From NCBI GenBank assembly GCA_029571005.1, contig JAKPTG010000095.1, forward strand, positions 1 through 56,250: a stretch of DNA of 56,250 nucleotides, read 5' to 3'. The translations under genes were made by a program, and so were the position numbers. The first letter of the stretch is position 1. Every line of letters starts with the position of its first letter. The notes under the pieces are model-generated. The model was not told where the DNA came from. It ran no database searches and saw only the letters and a program-made list of their open reading frames with translations. Source of the DNA: Candidatus Fermentibacterota bacterium (GTDB lineage: Bacteria; Fermentibacterota; Fermentibacteria; Fermentibacterales; JCC-6). This document shows, piece by piece, positions 8,054 to 17,418 of this stretch.

Positions 8054-9288
8054 AGCCCGTGTACCACCAGGCCGCTTCTCAGCTTGGGCTCGAACCAGGT
8101 TGACTTGGGCGGCATCACCCTGCCGCTGTCCGCTACGGAAAGCAGCTGATCCAGGGAGGTGGGGTAAACGCTGAATGCCACCGCAAACCTGCCCGAGTCC
8201 ACCAGACGCACCAGTTCCCCGGTGCCCCGGATACCGCCGATGAAGTCTATCCTTTCGGATGTGCGGGGATCCGTGATTCCAAGAAGCGGCTCGAGCATGT
8301 TCTTCTGAAGTATGCTGACATCGAGGCTCTCCACGGGGTCATCCTTCTCGTAGGTGCCCTCCCTGGGTACCAGAGTGTACCACTGCCCCTCCAGGTACAT
8401 CGAGAATTCCCTCGCTTCCAGGGGGCTCGCCTTGCCCGACCTGGTGACGATGAACGACCGGGACGCGGCCTCGAGGAACCGTTCAGGAGTCATTCCGTTG
8501 AGATCCTGAACCACCCTGTTGTATGGGAGTATCCTCAACTGGCTCTTCGGGAAGATCACCGCCAGTATGTAATTGTACTCCTCCAGCCCGGTGTGGTTGG
8601 GATTGGCCTCACGCCTCCTTTTGGCGACTATCGCCCCGGAAGCGCTGCGGTGGTGGCCATCGGCCACGTAGAGGTATGGCACATCGTTTCGGAAATCGGT
8701 CACCAGTGTCTCGATGTCGCCTTCGTCCTCGACGACCCAGAGGGTGTGCCTGACCCCGTCCGGAGCGGTGAAATCGTACTCCGGCTCCCCGGACGTTATT
8801 CTTTTCTCCACCCGGTCTATCGCCGGGACGTCGCGGTACGTAAGGAAAACCGGGCCCGCCTGGGCGTTCTGGGATGTGATGTGCCGAATCCTGTCTTCTT
8901 CCTTGGCTTTCCTGGTGTACTCGTGCTTCCGGATCAGGTCACGGTCGTACTCCTCCGCAGAAACACAGGCCACCAGGCCGGTCTGGGAGTGTCCACCCAT
9001 CACCTGGCGGTAGAAGTACAGGTACGGCGCCCGGTCCTGCTCCATGAGGCCGTCTTCCACGAGCCGTCTGAGGTTTACGGCGCCCTGGCGGTACACGTCG
9101 TCGCTGTAAAGGTCAACCCCGGGCTCCAGGTCCACCTCCGGCTTCACAACCCTGAGAAAACTCAGCGGGTTGTCCTTGACGATGTCCCTGGCCTCGTCGG
9201 AATCAAGAACATCGTACGGGGGGGAAGCTATTCTGTGGGCGAACTCCTTCCGGGGCCTGAGCCCCCGGAACGGCCTGATCATGGACAT
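8050..9288 (-). CDS. DUF1015 family protein
   Basis: The 412-residue product matches the widely distributed DUF1015 family: the N-terminal IRPFRGLRPRKEFA..IASPPYDVLDSDEAR, the central LYVADGHHRSASG with paired histidines, and the C-terminal FEPKLRSGLVVHGL. The family is cytoplasmic and of uncertain biochemical role; the histidine pair and acidic residues suggest metal or phosphate chemistry. The ATG at 9288 has GGAGG nine bases upstream, 4 bp after the stop of gmd. Its end overlaps the following lipoprotein gene by 4 bp. Confidence 0.88.
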   Translation of the reverse strand: MSMIRPFRGLRPRKEFAHRIASPPYDVLDSDEARDIVKDNPLSFLRVVKPEVDLEPGVDLYSDDVYRQGAVNLRRLVEDGLMEQDRAPYLYFYRQVMGGHSQTGLVACVSAEEYDRDLIRKHEYTRKAKEEDRIRHITSQNAQAGPVFLTYRDVPAIDRVEKRITSGEPEYDFTAPDGVRHTLWVVEDEGDIETLVTDFRNDVPYLYVADGHHRSASGAIVAKRRREANPNHTGLEEYNYILAVIFPKSQLRILPYNRVVQDLNGMTPERFLEAASRSFIVTRSGKASPLEAREFSMYLEGQWYTLVPREGTYEKDDPVESLDVSILQKNMLEPLLGITDPRTSERIDFIGGIRGTGELVRLVDSGRFAVAFSVYPTSLDQLLSVADSGRVMPPKSTWFEPKLRSGLVVHGL

Positions 9289-9291
9289 TTT

Positions 9292-10290
9292 TCAAATCCT
9301 CCGCTTGGTGTTGGAAAGAAGCTCCAAATCCGCATCTACCATTTCCCTGACGAGCCCGTCGAACCGGGTTTCCGGCCGCCAGCCCAGCAGCCGCCGCGCC
9401 TTGGTCGCATCGCCCCGCAGGAAATCCACTTCCGTGGGCCTCATGAAGCGCTGATCCGTCTTCACATAGTTTCTCCAGTCGAGGTCAAGGTACCCGAACG
9501 CCTCATCCAGAAACTCCCTGACGGTGTGGGTCTCCCCGGTGGCGACCACATAGTCGCCGGGGCTGTCCTGCTGAAGCATGGCGTGCATCGCCTTGACGTA
9601 GTCCCGGGCGTGGCCCCAGTCCCTTCCGGACTCCAGGTTGCCCAGCACAAGAGAGTCGGAGAGCCCCAGCTTGATGGCCGCGGCTCCCAGGGTGATTTTC
9701 CTTGTGACGAAATTCTCACCCCGTCTCGGTGACTCATGATTGAACAGTATCCCGTTGGAGGCATGAAGGCCGTAGGCCTCCCGACAGTTCACCACCATCC
9801 AGTGGGCGCACAGCTTGGACGCCGCATAGGGGCTTCGGGGCAGGAAAGGGGTGTCCTCGTTCTGCGGGGGAGCGCCGGATCCGAACATCTCGCTGGTTCC
9901 GGCCTGGTAGAACCTGCACTTTCCAGCAAGCCCCGTGTCCCTCAGGGCGTCAAGAAGCCTGACGACTCCAAGAGCGTTCACATCGGCGGTGTACTCCGGC
10001 ATCTGGAAGGAGATGCCCACATGGCTCTGGGCGGCAAGGTTGTAAACCTCGTCGGGCTGCACCTTCTCCAGAATGCGGTTCAATGCGCTGGAATCGGTCA
10101 GATCGCCGTAATGCAGGAACAGGGTCCGCCCGTAAATCGACTCGTTCCCGATCATGGACTCGATGCGCTCCCTGTTGAGGCTGCTGGCGCGGCGCACGAC
10201 GCCGTGCACCGTGTAGCCCAGCTCCAGCAGGTACTCCGTGAGGTAGGACCCGTCCTGACCGGTGATGCCGGTGATCAAAGCCTTCTTCAA
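9292..10290 (-). CDS. gmd: GDP-mannose 4,6-dehydratase
   Basis: The 332-residue extended short-chain dehydrogenase makes GDP-4-keto-6-deoxy-D-mannose, the precursor of GDP-fucose, GDP-rhamnose or GDP-perosamine. It shows the NAD(P)-binding [11 protein letters not shown], the active-site tyrosine and lysine in [32 protein letters not shown] (a hallmark of Gmd) and the C-terminal [19 protein letters not shown]. The start is a TTG at 10290 with GGGAGG nine bases upstream. No GDP-fucose synthase or Rmd partner is in the window. It probably supplies deoxysugars for the surface glycan whose other genes lie at 26-34 kb. Confidence 0.93.
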   Translation of the reverse strand: MKKALITGITGQDGSYLTEYLLELGYTVHGVVRRASSLNRERIESMIGNESIYGRTLFLHYGDLTDSSALNRILEKVQPDEVYNLAAQSHVGISFQMPEYTADVNALGVVRLLDALRDTGLAGKCRFYQAGTSEMFGSGAPPQNEDTPFLPRSPYAASKLCAHWMVVNCREAYGLHASNGILFNHESPRRGENFVTRKITLGAAAIKLGLSDSLVLGNLESGRDWGHARDYVKAMHAMLQQDSPGDYVVATGETHTVREFLDEAFGYLDLDWRNYVKTDQRFMRPTEVDFLRGDATKARRLLGWRPETRFDGLVREMVDADLELLSNTKRRI

Positions 10291-10329
10291 GAAAAAAGAC
10301 CTCCCAAATAAAAAGTCGGGGGTAAAATA

Positions 10330-10998
10330 CTACCTTCGGTCGGGAGAACCCAAGACCGCTTTCAGACTTCTCCTCTCGGCAGCCCAGCGGGGGTCGAGCA
10401 CCGGCCCCGGTATCGATCGGAAAGGCCTGCGCCATGCGTACGGAGGCAAGCCCCTTCTGAGAAAGAGTTCCGTGCCTTCCGCCACCACCCTCCACTTCCA
10501 CTCCCTCTCGCCCATCCCCCACCCGGCAAGGGCCTCCGGCAAACCTGTCGGATCGCGGCCCAGGTGGCAGGCTTCCAGAAGGGCTATCGTGGTCCAGGGA
10601 AAACCGGCGGAATCCGGGGCGGAGCCATCCTGCCCTCCGGCTCCGGATACCCTCTCCGCCCGGGCTTTGAGTACGGGAATGTCCACCAGCTCAAGGCATC
10701 TCTCCCAATCACCCCTGGCCTCGGCCAAAAGGTACAGAGGCCCCCTTGCAAGGGCTGCGGCCCTGGATTCCATCCCCTCCGCCAGCCTTGCCCGGCGGGC
10801 CTCGTCGAAGACCGATTCGGCTTCCTTCCAAAGGCCTGCGCGGCAGAGCACATCCCCCAGCACCGACAGCCCCGCACCGTTCCGGGGAAGCAGCCGCGCC
10901 GCAGCCAGCGCCTGGGAAGTCTGCCCGAGTTCCAGGAGGATCCGGATCTCCCGCCGCCCAAGTTTTAACGCCGCCCCGGGGTCGCTTTCGGATTTCAT
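10330..10998 (-). CDS. Helical-repeat (TPR-like) hypothetical protein
   Basis: I place the start at the ATG at 10998 (MKSESDPGAALKLG), with GAGG six bases upstream, giving 222 residues; the ORF to 11049 would run into the start region of the divergent eIF2B-like gene. The N-terminal half is alanine-, leucine- and glutamate-rich paired helices (RREIRILLELGQTSQALAAARLL, DVLCRAGLWKEAESVFDEARRARL), resembling tetratricopeptide repeats. The C-terminal half is tryptophan- and arginine-rich (WGMGEREWKWRVVAEG, PYAWRRPFRSIPG). No signal peptide. It lies 39 bp upstream of gmd on the same strand and is probably co-transcribed. Function unknown. Confidence 0.65.
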   Translation of the reverse strand: MKSESDPGAALKLGRREIRILLELGQTSQALAAARLLPRNGAGLSVLGDVLCRAGLWKEAESVFDEARRARLAEGMESRAAALARGPLYLLAEARGDWERCLELVDIPVLKARAERVSGAGGQDGSAPDSAGFPWTTIALLEACHLGRDPTGLPEALAGWGMGEREWKWRVVAEGTELFLRRGLPPYAWRRPFRSIPGPVLDPRWAAERRSLKAVLGSPDRR

Positions 10999-11076
10999 CC
11001 TCTGCCTCACTCGAAGGAGTTGACAGCCGCCCTGTCTTTGATTACCCATGACCTACCAATTCGGATGGAGCTGCAA

Positions 11077-11850
11077 ATGGATAAACTCTTCCGCGACATC
11101 GTGTCTGACAAAACCCCGGGTGCGTCGGAAACATACATAAAAATCCTCAATCACATCATTCTGGGCAACCTGAAGGACCCAGACCTGCCCGAGGCCCTGA
11201 AGGCTTCCGCCAACGATATGGTACCCCTCCACTACCTCGCCAAGCGGCTCTCCCGGGAGCCGGTGTTCCGGTGGAAGGACACCGCCGGCGAAATGCAGCG
11301 GGAAATCAGACAGCAGGTCATCGAGGCGGGAATCCAGTTGTACAAGCAGCTGAGGGCGACCGGCAACATCCTTCTGTGCCACAGCAGGAGCGGCTCCGTG
11401 CTCAAGGCCTTGGAACACAGGAAAAACAGGGTTGACACCGTTTATCAAACCGTCTCCAGGCCCGGAGAAGAGGGACGGAGCGCGGCGGAAACCCTGGAAC
11501 TCAGCGGCTTTCGGGTGAAGCTGATTGACGACGACGACTTCCGCGAGTCCATCGGAATGGGCGCGGTGCCGATCCTTGGAGCCGATGCGATCACCGAGGA
11601 GTTCATCGTGAACAAGGTGGGGTCTCTGGACATAGTGGAAGCGGCCCTGGCTGCGGATGTGTCTCCGATCTTCCTGGCCGGCAGGGAAAAAATCATTCAG
11701 GCGGAAGTCTATGGAAACCGCCCGGAGAGCCCCTTCTTCGAGAGAATTCCCCTGAAGGGGCTCAAGGTGGTGATCGGCCCGCAGTTGTTCGCCCTGCCGA
11801 AACACTCCCAACGGCTGGAAGCCTTGATAGGCAGCCGGGATCCATTCTGA
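11077..11850 (+). CDS. eIF2B alpha/beta/delta-like protein
   Basis: The 257-residue product belongs to the eIF-2B / ribose-1,5-bisphosphate isomerase / MtnA superfamily. The signature is the C-terminal VPILGADAITEEFIVNKVGS, with the GAD and the NK..S sugar-phosphate-site residues; LLCHSRSGSVLKAL and DTVYQTVSRPGEEG match the domain before it. It is shorter than MtnA and lacks its N-terminal extension. The ATG at 11077 has GGAG six bases upstream; an earlier ATG at 11065 is possible. One base separates its stop from addB, so the three genes form an operon. In bacteria the substrate of this group is generally unknown; a phosphosugar isomerase is an inference. Confidence 0.75.
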   Translation: MDKLFRDIVSDKTPGASETYIKILNHIILGNLKDPDLPEALKASANDMVPLHYLAKRLSREPVFRWKDTAGEMQREIRQQVIEAGIQLYKQLRATGNILLCHSRSGSVLKALEHRKNRVDTVYQTVSRPGEEGRSAAETLELSGFRVKLIDDDDFRESIGMGAVPILGADAITEEFIVNKVGSLDIVEAALAADVSPIFLAGREKIIQAEVYGNRPESPFFERIPLKGLKVVIGPQLFALPKHSQRLEALIGSRDPF

Positions 11851-11851
11851 C

Positions 11852-14497
11852 ATGAATTCCGGAGACCTTTTCGAGGGGCACTGGCGTACCCTGGAAAAGG
11901 TTTTCCTGAGGGTTTTGGAAGGGTCTCCCGAAAGGCCCCTGGCGGTTGTCACCGCCGGGTACCCACTGCTGGAAAGAGTCCTGACGCTGCTGGAATCCTC
12001 CGGACAAGGCGATATGGCCGGGGTCCAGTTCTTTCCTGGAATACCCAGGCTGGCCCTGAAGCTCTCGCCCCTTCCGCCCCCCCCTCCCCCATCACCGGCG
12101 GATGTTGCGGCCTGCGCCCTGGCGGCCCTGGACGACCCGGACAGGGCGGTCCGGGGCGGTGCCTTTCTGTCGGGCCTGATGGAGCAGGGAATCGGCCCCG
12201 CCGAGTTCCGTCTGGTGCTCCAGTCTCTGCCGGATGAGCCCGGGCGCTCCGCCTGGAGCACCCTCGACAACCTGGAGACTTTCTGCCGCGAGCTGGATTC
12301 GGTGCAGCCCAGAAGAAGCGACACGCTCCTCAGGGAAAAGCCCGCCCCTGCCTTCAGGCGGGTTTTCTTCTACGGATTCTACGATCTGAACCCCGGCCAG
12401 AGAAGATTCGTCAAGGCCCTTTCGGAAACCACCTCAATGCATTGGTTCAGCCCCGTTCACCCTTCATCGCCCTGGGGAAGCGTCTATTCCCGAACGGGCG
12501 GCTTCCTTGGAAAACTGTTCCAGGGGCGACGTCACAGGACGGACGCAGCCACTCCCCTCTCTCCGACGGCCCGGCTGGGGGAAAGCCTTCTGACCGGCAA
12601 AGCCGTCTCTCCGCCGCCGGGGGTGGAAAGCGTCCTCTGCGGCAGCGGCATCGCTTTCGATGCGGCGCTGGTGAAGGCCGTCGGCGACATGCTCGGGTTC
12701 CGGCCCGGCTTCAAGGTGGCGGTAAGCGCCGGAAGCGGGGACCGCCGCCGGATCATTATTGCCCTGAACCTGGCCGGCATTCCGACCAACCCGGGAGTGT
12801 CGCTGGCCTGGAGCGACACCCCCTTCGGCCGTTTCCTGCTGGAAGCCTGCTCGCTGCCTCTCTGGAACTGGCATCATCTGAAAATACAGAGACTGCTGAG
12901 TTCAGGGATCATCTTCGGGCAGAGCGCCGCCGGGTACATGGAAGCGGTCGCCGCCCGGGGAGCCAGGTTCGGAGAATCGGCCCTGGCACCTCTGGAAATG
13001 GGGTTCGCCGATGAACTGGCCCGGTTCCGGAAAGATCTGCCGGAAAAAGCGCCGCCGGCCGTGTTCCTCAAATGCCTCGAGCGGCTTGTATCGAACCCCG
13101 CCGGCACACCGCTCCCCCCCTCCCTGTTCCGGGACGTATTCGATCCCCTTTTGTGGCGCAGCCGGCGAAACGTTGACCTGGACGGGTTCAGGACGATGCT
13201 CGCAGCCCAGCTTGACGCCACGGGCTGGGAGCTGTTCCCCGGCAAGGCCGATGGAGTCAGCGTGCTTTCGCCGGAACAGATCCGGGGAACCCTCTTCGAC
13301 GGGGTGGTGGTCACGGGCCTCGAGGAGGAGGTGCTGCCCTCGCGTCCCGAGGAGGACCCCAGGTTTCCGACCACCCTGAGGAGGGCGCTGGAGATGTCCA
13401 CGGGAGACACCAGGGAGAAGGAGGAAGCTTTCGTCCTGAGGCAGGTATTCGAGGCCGCGGGGGAAAGGTTGACCCTGGTGGTCCGCACCCGGGATTCGGA
13501 GGGTGGAAGCCTGATGCCTTCGCCGTTCATATCCGCACTTCTGGCGGACCCGAAGGTCCCGGTGCTCAGAGTACGGGACTATGCGCCGGAGCTTATGCCG
13601 ACCCCTTCGACCCCCCCATTCCTCCAGCAGTCGCTGCTGGCCGAGAGGGAAAGGCTTGTCCACAGGTTTTTCGGCCCCCATGACGGGATTATCGGACCGG
13701 GGCGCTTCACCCCCCCCGTCGGGGTGAGCGCCACCATGCTGGAGGACTACCTGAACTGCCCCTTCAGGTATATGGCGCGGTCGGTATGGAAGCTCCGGGA
13801 ACCGCCGGACACCCAGGTGAGGTCCTTCCCCGACCCGGGGTCCCACGGCAGGATGCTTCACCGTTCCCTGGAACTGATTCTCTCGGGGAAGACCATGGAA
13901 GCCGCCGTGGAGGAAACCCTCGGGGAGAAGGATCTGGTGGCGGAGCTGGGCTCGGAATCGTTCGCCTCCAATTACCGGGAAGTGCTTCTGAAAAGGGTGG
14001 GGTCGGTGATGGAGTACTTCACCGAAAATGAAATCCGTCCCCTGGCCGGTGAAGTGGCATTGGAGGGTACCATTGCGGGAATCCCCGCCAGGGGCAGGAT
14101 GGACATACTGGCGGAAAGCCCCGCGGGAATCATAGCCCTCGACCTGAAAACCGGGAGTCCCGACAAAACGGCCAATCCCCTGCAGAAAAAGAACCTCTTC
14201 CAGCTCCCCGTGTACTACGTCCTCTGTCCCGACAGGCCGGCGGAGCTGGGCTATCTCCACATACACCACTCCGGCGCACCGGTTTTGAACCGGGTGACCG
14301 CAGGCCAGGTGGAAGCGGAGCTTCCCGAGGTGGAAGCGCGGATCAGAACCATTTTCGACAGAATCCGGGCGGGGGTCTTCCCTCCCTCGGGGAACCCCGA
14401 GATCTGCCGTTTCTGCGGATTCAAGAGCCTCTGCAGGATATCTCCGGGTACTCGTCTCAAGGGGAAGGAGGTCCATGAAGAGCCAGCCTCCCCCTGA
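11852..14497 (+). CDS. addB: AddB-like helicase-nuclease subunit (PD-(D/E)XK, Fe-S)
   Basis: An 881-residue partner of AddA in double-strand-break end processing. The C-terminal third holds a RecB-type nuclease: RGRMDILAESPAGIIALDLKTG carries the catalytic D..D-x-K set. Four cysteines are placed as in AddB iron-sulfur nucleases: one in DYLNCPFRYM and three in EICRFCGFKSLCR (CxxC-x5-C). The N-terminal part has no Walker A motif (VVTAGYPLLERV stands where GxxGxGKS occurs in Firmicutes AddB), so it is not expected to hydrolyse ATP. A long proline run, PLPPPPPPSPAD, lies on a C-rich tract near 12075. The ATG is one base after the eIF2B-like stop, and the 3' end overlaps addA by 23 bp. Confidence 0.85.
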   Translation: MNSGDLFEGHWRTLEKVFLRVLEGSPERPLAVVTAGYPLLERVLTLLESSGQGDMAGVQFFPGIPRLALKLSPLPPPPPPSPADVAACALAALDDPDRAVRGGAFLSGLMEQGIGPAEFRLVLQSLPDEPGRSAWSTLDNLETFCRELDSVQPRRSDTLLREKPAPAFRRVFFYGFYDLNPGQRRFVKALSETTSMHWFSPVHPSSPWGSVYSRTGGFLGKLFQGRRHRTDAATPLSPTARLGESLLTGKAVSPPPGVESVLCGSGIAFDAALVKAVGDMLGFRPGFKVAVSAGSGDRRRIIIALNLAGIPTNPGVSLAWSDTPFGRFLLEACSLPLWNWHHLKIQRLLSSGIIFGQSAAGYMEAVAARGARFGESALAPLEMGFADELARFRKDLPEKAPPAVFLKCLERLVSNPAGTPLPPSLFRDVFDPLLWRSRRNVDLDGFRTMLAAQLDATGWELFPGKADGVSVLSPEQIRGTLFDGVVVTGLEEEVLPSRPEEDPRFPTTLRRALEMSTGDTREKEEAFVLRQVFEAAGERLTLVVRTRDSEGGSLMPSPFISALLADPKVPVLRVRDYAPELMPTPSTPPFLQQSLLAERERLVHRFFGPHDGIIGPGRFTPPVGVSATMLEDYLNCPFRYMARSVWKLREPPDTQVRSFPDPGSHGRMLHRSLELILSGKTMEAAVEETLGEKDLVAELGSESFASNYREVLLKRVGSVMEYFTENEIRPLAGEVALEGTIAGIPARGRMDILAESPAGIIALDLKTGSPDKTANPLQKKNLFQLPVYYVLCPDRPAELGYLHIHHSGAPVLNRVTAGQVEAELPEVEARIRTIFDRIRAGVFPPSGNPEICRFCGFKSLCRISPGTRLKGKEVHEEPASP

Positions 14498-17396
14498 TCA
14501 GCACTCCCGGAACGAAATCACCCTGGAACGGCTTCACAGCGTGGTCGTCGAGGCCGGCGCCGGAACCGGCAAAACGACCCTGCTGACCCAGCGGGTCCAC
14601 AACCTCGTGATGGAGCACGGCATTCCCCTGGACAACCTTGCCGTGGTGACCTTCACCAAGGCCGCAGCCGCGGAACTCAGGGTGAGAATCAGAGACCGTC
14701 TTCCCCGTGAAACCCCCGGACTCGGCTCCGCCTGGATAGACACCATCCACGGTTTCGCCTCCCGGGTACTCCGGGAATACTCTCATCTGACCGGGGTCTG
14801 CCCGGATTTCAGAATCGAAACCTCCCATTTCAGCCCGCTGGAGCGGAGAATGCTCTGGGACCTCCACCTGGCCGGCCTGAATCCGGACGACGCCCGGAAG
14901 AGCATGGAAGCACTGGTGAAACCGGGCTCCGAGGCCCTGAGGGAGTTGTCCTCGGAAATCGAGTCGGTTCCCTGGATAACCGGAACGGATCCTTTCGGCG
15001 ACTGTGCAGCTTACCTGGGCGGAGGCAGGGATGAGCTCCTGGCCGGTCTGAAAACCCTGGCGGACCTGTGCGATGACCCCGCAGACAAGCTGCGGCTGAG
15101 TATCGCCGGGGCCCTGGACACCCTTGAAGGAAGCGGCGGCTTCTCGGCGGTGGGCGCCCTCAACCTCAGAGCCGGGTCCGCAAAGAACTGGGGGGGAGCG
15201 GAGGAACTCCGAAGGGTAAAGGAGGAACTGCGGAACCTCCGGAACACCGCCGCTCACCTCGAATCGGTGGAGCTTTTCAGCACCGTCGCGCCGGTGATGG
15301 AAAGGGTGGTCATCCCCTGCGCCCTGGAAGTCAGGAGGCTCTGGGCGGAACACAGGGCCAGGCTCTCCTACGACGATCTTCTCCGAACCGCCTGTAACGC
15401 AATCCATGAAAACCCGGCCCTGGCGGCGGAGCTTTCGTCCAGATTTCAGCACATACTCATAGACGAGTTCCAAGACACCAGCAAGCTGCAGGCGGACCTG
15501 TTTCTGGGCTTTCTCTCGGAGGCCGGCCTCGATGGGCGCCTCACCATAGTGGGCGATCCGAAACAATCCATTTACGGCTGGCGGAACGCAGACGTGGAAA
15601 CCTACCGGGAAACCGTCGAAAGGGTCCGCCGCTGCGGAGCCCTCTGCAGAACCATCTCCACCAACTTCAGATCCCGCCGGGCGCTGATTGATTTCATAAA
15701 CGCCTTCGGGAACAGGCTCTTCTCGGATGCCCCGCCGGAGGAGGAACCCTTCGGCTCGTGCTATTCGCCGCTGCTTCCGGCTCCCGGCGCCGAGACCGGC
15801 CCCAGGCCGCTGGTTCTGAGATTCCCCGACGCCCCGGACGGTGAGTCCGGCGCCGACCACAAGGCCGCGGTACAGGCGGAAGCCGTTGCGGAAATGCTTG
15901 AGGGGCGGAACCCTGGCGACTGGGCCGTCCTCTTCCGAAGCGCCACCAGGCTGGAGACCCTCATGACCGCCCTCGAGGCCAAGGGCATTCCCTTCAATGT
16001 GGAGGCGGGCAGAGACTTCAAGAACCGTCTCGAGGTTCAGGACACGGCCATGCTCATCCGGGCGGTCATGGACCCCGGCGATACCTGGGCCCTGGCCCAC
16101 ACGCTTCGGTCAATGTACTTCGGGCTGGACGATCCGACCATCACCGACGCCCTGCTCGGTTCCCCGAACCCCGAGGCCGCGCAGGCCGGCGAACTCATCG
16201 CGAGCCTTCGGCCCGCGGCGGAGAACCTGTCTCCCGACCTGTTCCTCGAAACGGTCTTCAGGGTCACATGCGTCACCGAAGCGGTGAGGAGGAGCGGCTA
16301 CGAGGTCACCCGAAGGCTGTCCAACCTGAGGGGCATCCTGGAGAGGGCGAGGGACTGCACGGGTATGGACGTGCTGCTGGACGTCCTTGACGGCGCCGCC
16401 GGCCAGGCCTTCGAAGAGCCCTCCGGCCTCCCCGAAGGCGGCGATTCGGTGACCCTCAGCACCATCCACCGGGCCAAGGGCCTGGCATGGAAAAACGTCA
16501 TACTGCTGTACCCGGGACAGGGCGGCGGGAACCGCGGCTCCCCCCTCCTGACGGATCAAAGAACGGGCCGCGCCGCAGTGAAGCTGGGTGAACGACGAAG
16601 CCCCCATTACTTCCACCTTGCCGCCAGGGAAAAGGCCAGGGCGACGGCCGAGTTCCGTCGGCTTCTCTACGTGGCCGTCACCAGACCCATGGAAAGACTG
16701 GTGATTTTTGCCAATTCGGCCCGGGGAAACGACGGCCCCTCGGCGATCCTTTTCGATGCGCTCGAAGGCGCCGCCGGCTTTTTCGAGCAGGAGACACTGC
16801 CCTCTGCATGCGTGGACGTCCTGCACCCCCGCATGATGAAAGACGGCCTGGAATCCCGGGGCTCTCCCGTGATCCCGCCGACGGCCCCTCCCGGACCCGA
16901 CCCCTCGGCCCGGGCGAAAAGGCTGGGCAACGAAGTCCACGGCCTGCTGGAAAAGATAGACCTTGAACACCCGGAGGAATGGCTTCGAACGCACCTGCCC
17001 GGGCTTCGAGGGGAGATGGAGTTCCCCGACGAGGCCGCCCGGCTTGCGATGGTTTTTTTCAGGGTGAAGCTGCCCTTCGATCCCGCCGGAGCGGAAGTCG
17101 TGGGCAGGGAATACCCGCTGCTGTCCGGGGGAAGGATTCTTTATGTGGACCTGCTCCTGGACGTCGGAAGGAGCCTGGAGGTGGTGGACTTCAAGACCGA
17201 CGGCCCGGACTCGCTGGAAAAGCTCCTTCCGGAGTACAGGGCAAAGCTGGACCGGTACGCAGAGACCCTGGAAAAAACCACGGGGAAACCGGTGGGACGG
17301 AATCTGGTTCTGCTTCAGAGCGGCGGATGTATCTCGTGGACGGACCCCTCCCCCTCGACGGCCGAGGGGGAGGGACTTCAGCACAATCAGTCGTAG
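14475..17396 (+). CDS. addA: AddA/RecB-like UvrD-family helicase-nuclease
   Basis: A 973-residue superfamily-1A helicase fused to a RecB nuclease; with AddB it resects broken DNA ends for RecA loading. Motifs in order: Walker A EAGAGTGKTT, motif Ia VTFTKAAAAELRVR, Walker B ILIDEFQDTS, motif III GDPKQSIYGWR, motif IV TISTNFRSRR, motif V STIHRAKGLAWKNV and motif VI RRLLYVAVTRPMERL. The C-terminal nuclease shows YVDLLLDVGRSLEVVDFKTDG. The length is somewhat below typical AddA (about 1,200). The ATG at 14487 or at 14475 could start; 14475 has GGAAGGAGGTCC directly upstream. A perfect 12-bp stem (17346-17374) lies in its last codons. Confidence 0.9.
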   Translation: MKSQPPPDQHSRNEITLERLHSVVVEAGAGTGKTTLLTQRVHNLVMEHGIPLDNLAVVTFTKAAAAELRVRIRDRLPRETPGLGSAWIDTIHGFASRVLREYSHLTGVCPDFRIETSHFSPLERRMLWDLHLAGLNPDDARKSMEALVKPGSEALRELSSEIESVPWITGTDPFGDCAAYLGGGRDELLAGLKTLADLCDDPADKLRLSIAGALDTLEGSGGFSAVGALNLRAGSAKNWGGAEELRRVKEELRNLRNTAAHLESVELFSTVAPVMERVVIPCALEVRRLWAEHRARLSYDDLLRTACNAIHENPALAAELSSRFQHILIDEFQDTSKLQADLFLGFLSEAGLDGRLTIVGDPKQSIYGWRNADVETYRETVERVRRCGALCRTISTNFRSRRALIDFINAFGNRLFSDAPPEEEPFGSCYSPLLPAPGAETGPRPLVLRFPDAPDGESGADHKAAVQAEAVAEMLEGRNPGDWAVLFRSATRLETLMTALEAKGIPFNVEAGRDFKNRLEVQDTAMLIRAVMDPGDTWALAHTLRSMYFGLDDPTITDALLGSPNPEAAQAGELIASLRPAAENLSPDLFLETVFRVTCVTEAVRRSGYEVTRRLSNLRGILERARDCTGMDVLLDVLDGAAGQAFEEPSGLPEGGDSVTLSTIHRAKGLAWKNVILLYPGQGGGNRGSPLLTDQRTGRAAVKLGERRSPHYFHLAAREKARATAEFRRLLYVAVTRPMERLVIFANSARGNDGPSAILFDALEGAAGFFEQETLPSACVDVLHPRMMKDGLESRGSPVIPPTAPPGPDPSARAKRLGNEVHGLLEKIDLEHPEEWLRTHLPGLRGEMEFPDEAARLAMVFFRVKLPFDPAGAEVVGREYPLLSGGRILYVDLLLDVGRSLEVVDFKTDGPDSLEKLLPEYRAKLDRYAETLEKTTGKPVGRNLVLLQSGGCISWTDPSPSTAEGEGLQHNQS
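17346..17374. terminator. Perfect 12-bp hairpin at the 3' end of addA
   Basis: CCCTCCCCCTCG (17346-17357) pairs with CGAGGGGGAGGG (17363-17374) around a 5-base loop. It lies inside the last codons of addA and just past the stop of the convergent lipoprotein gene, so it could end transcription of that minus-strand gene. No T-tract follows on either strand, and repeated C and G codons alone could produce it. Confidence 0.3.
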
Positions 17397-17418
17397 AGTG
17401 AGAATGCCTCGGATTCGC

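Noticed and set aside
14457..16100. 547-codon minus-strand ORF (and 16110-17591)
   Set aside because: Antisense to addA, which has all helicase motifs; no homology in the shadow.
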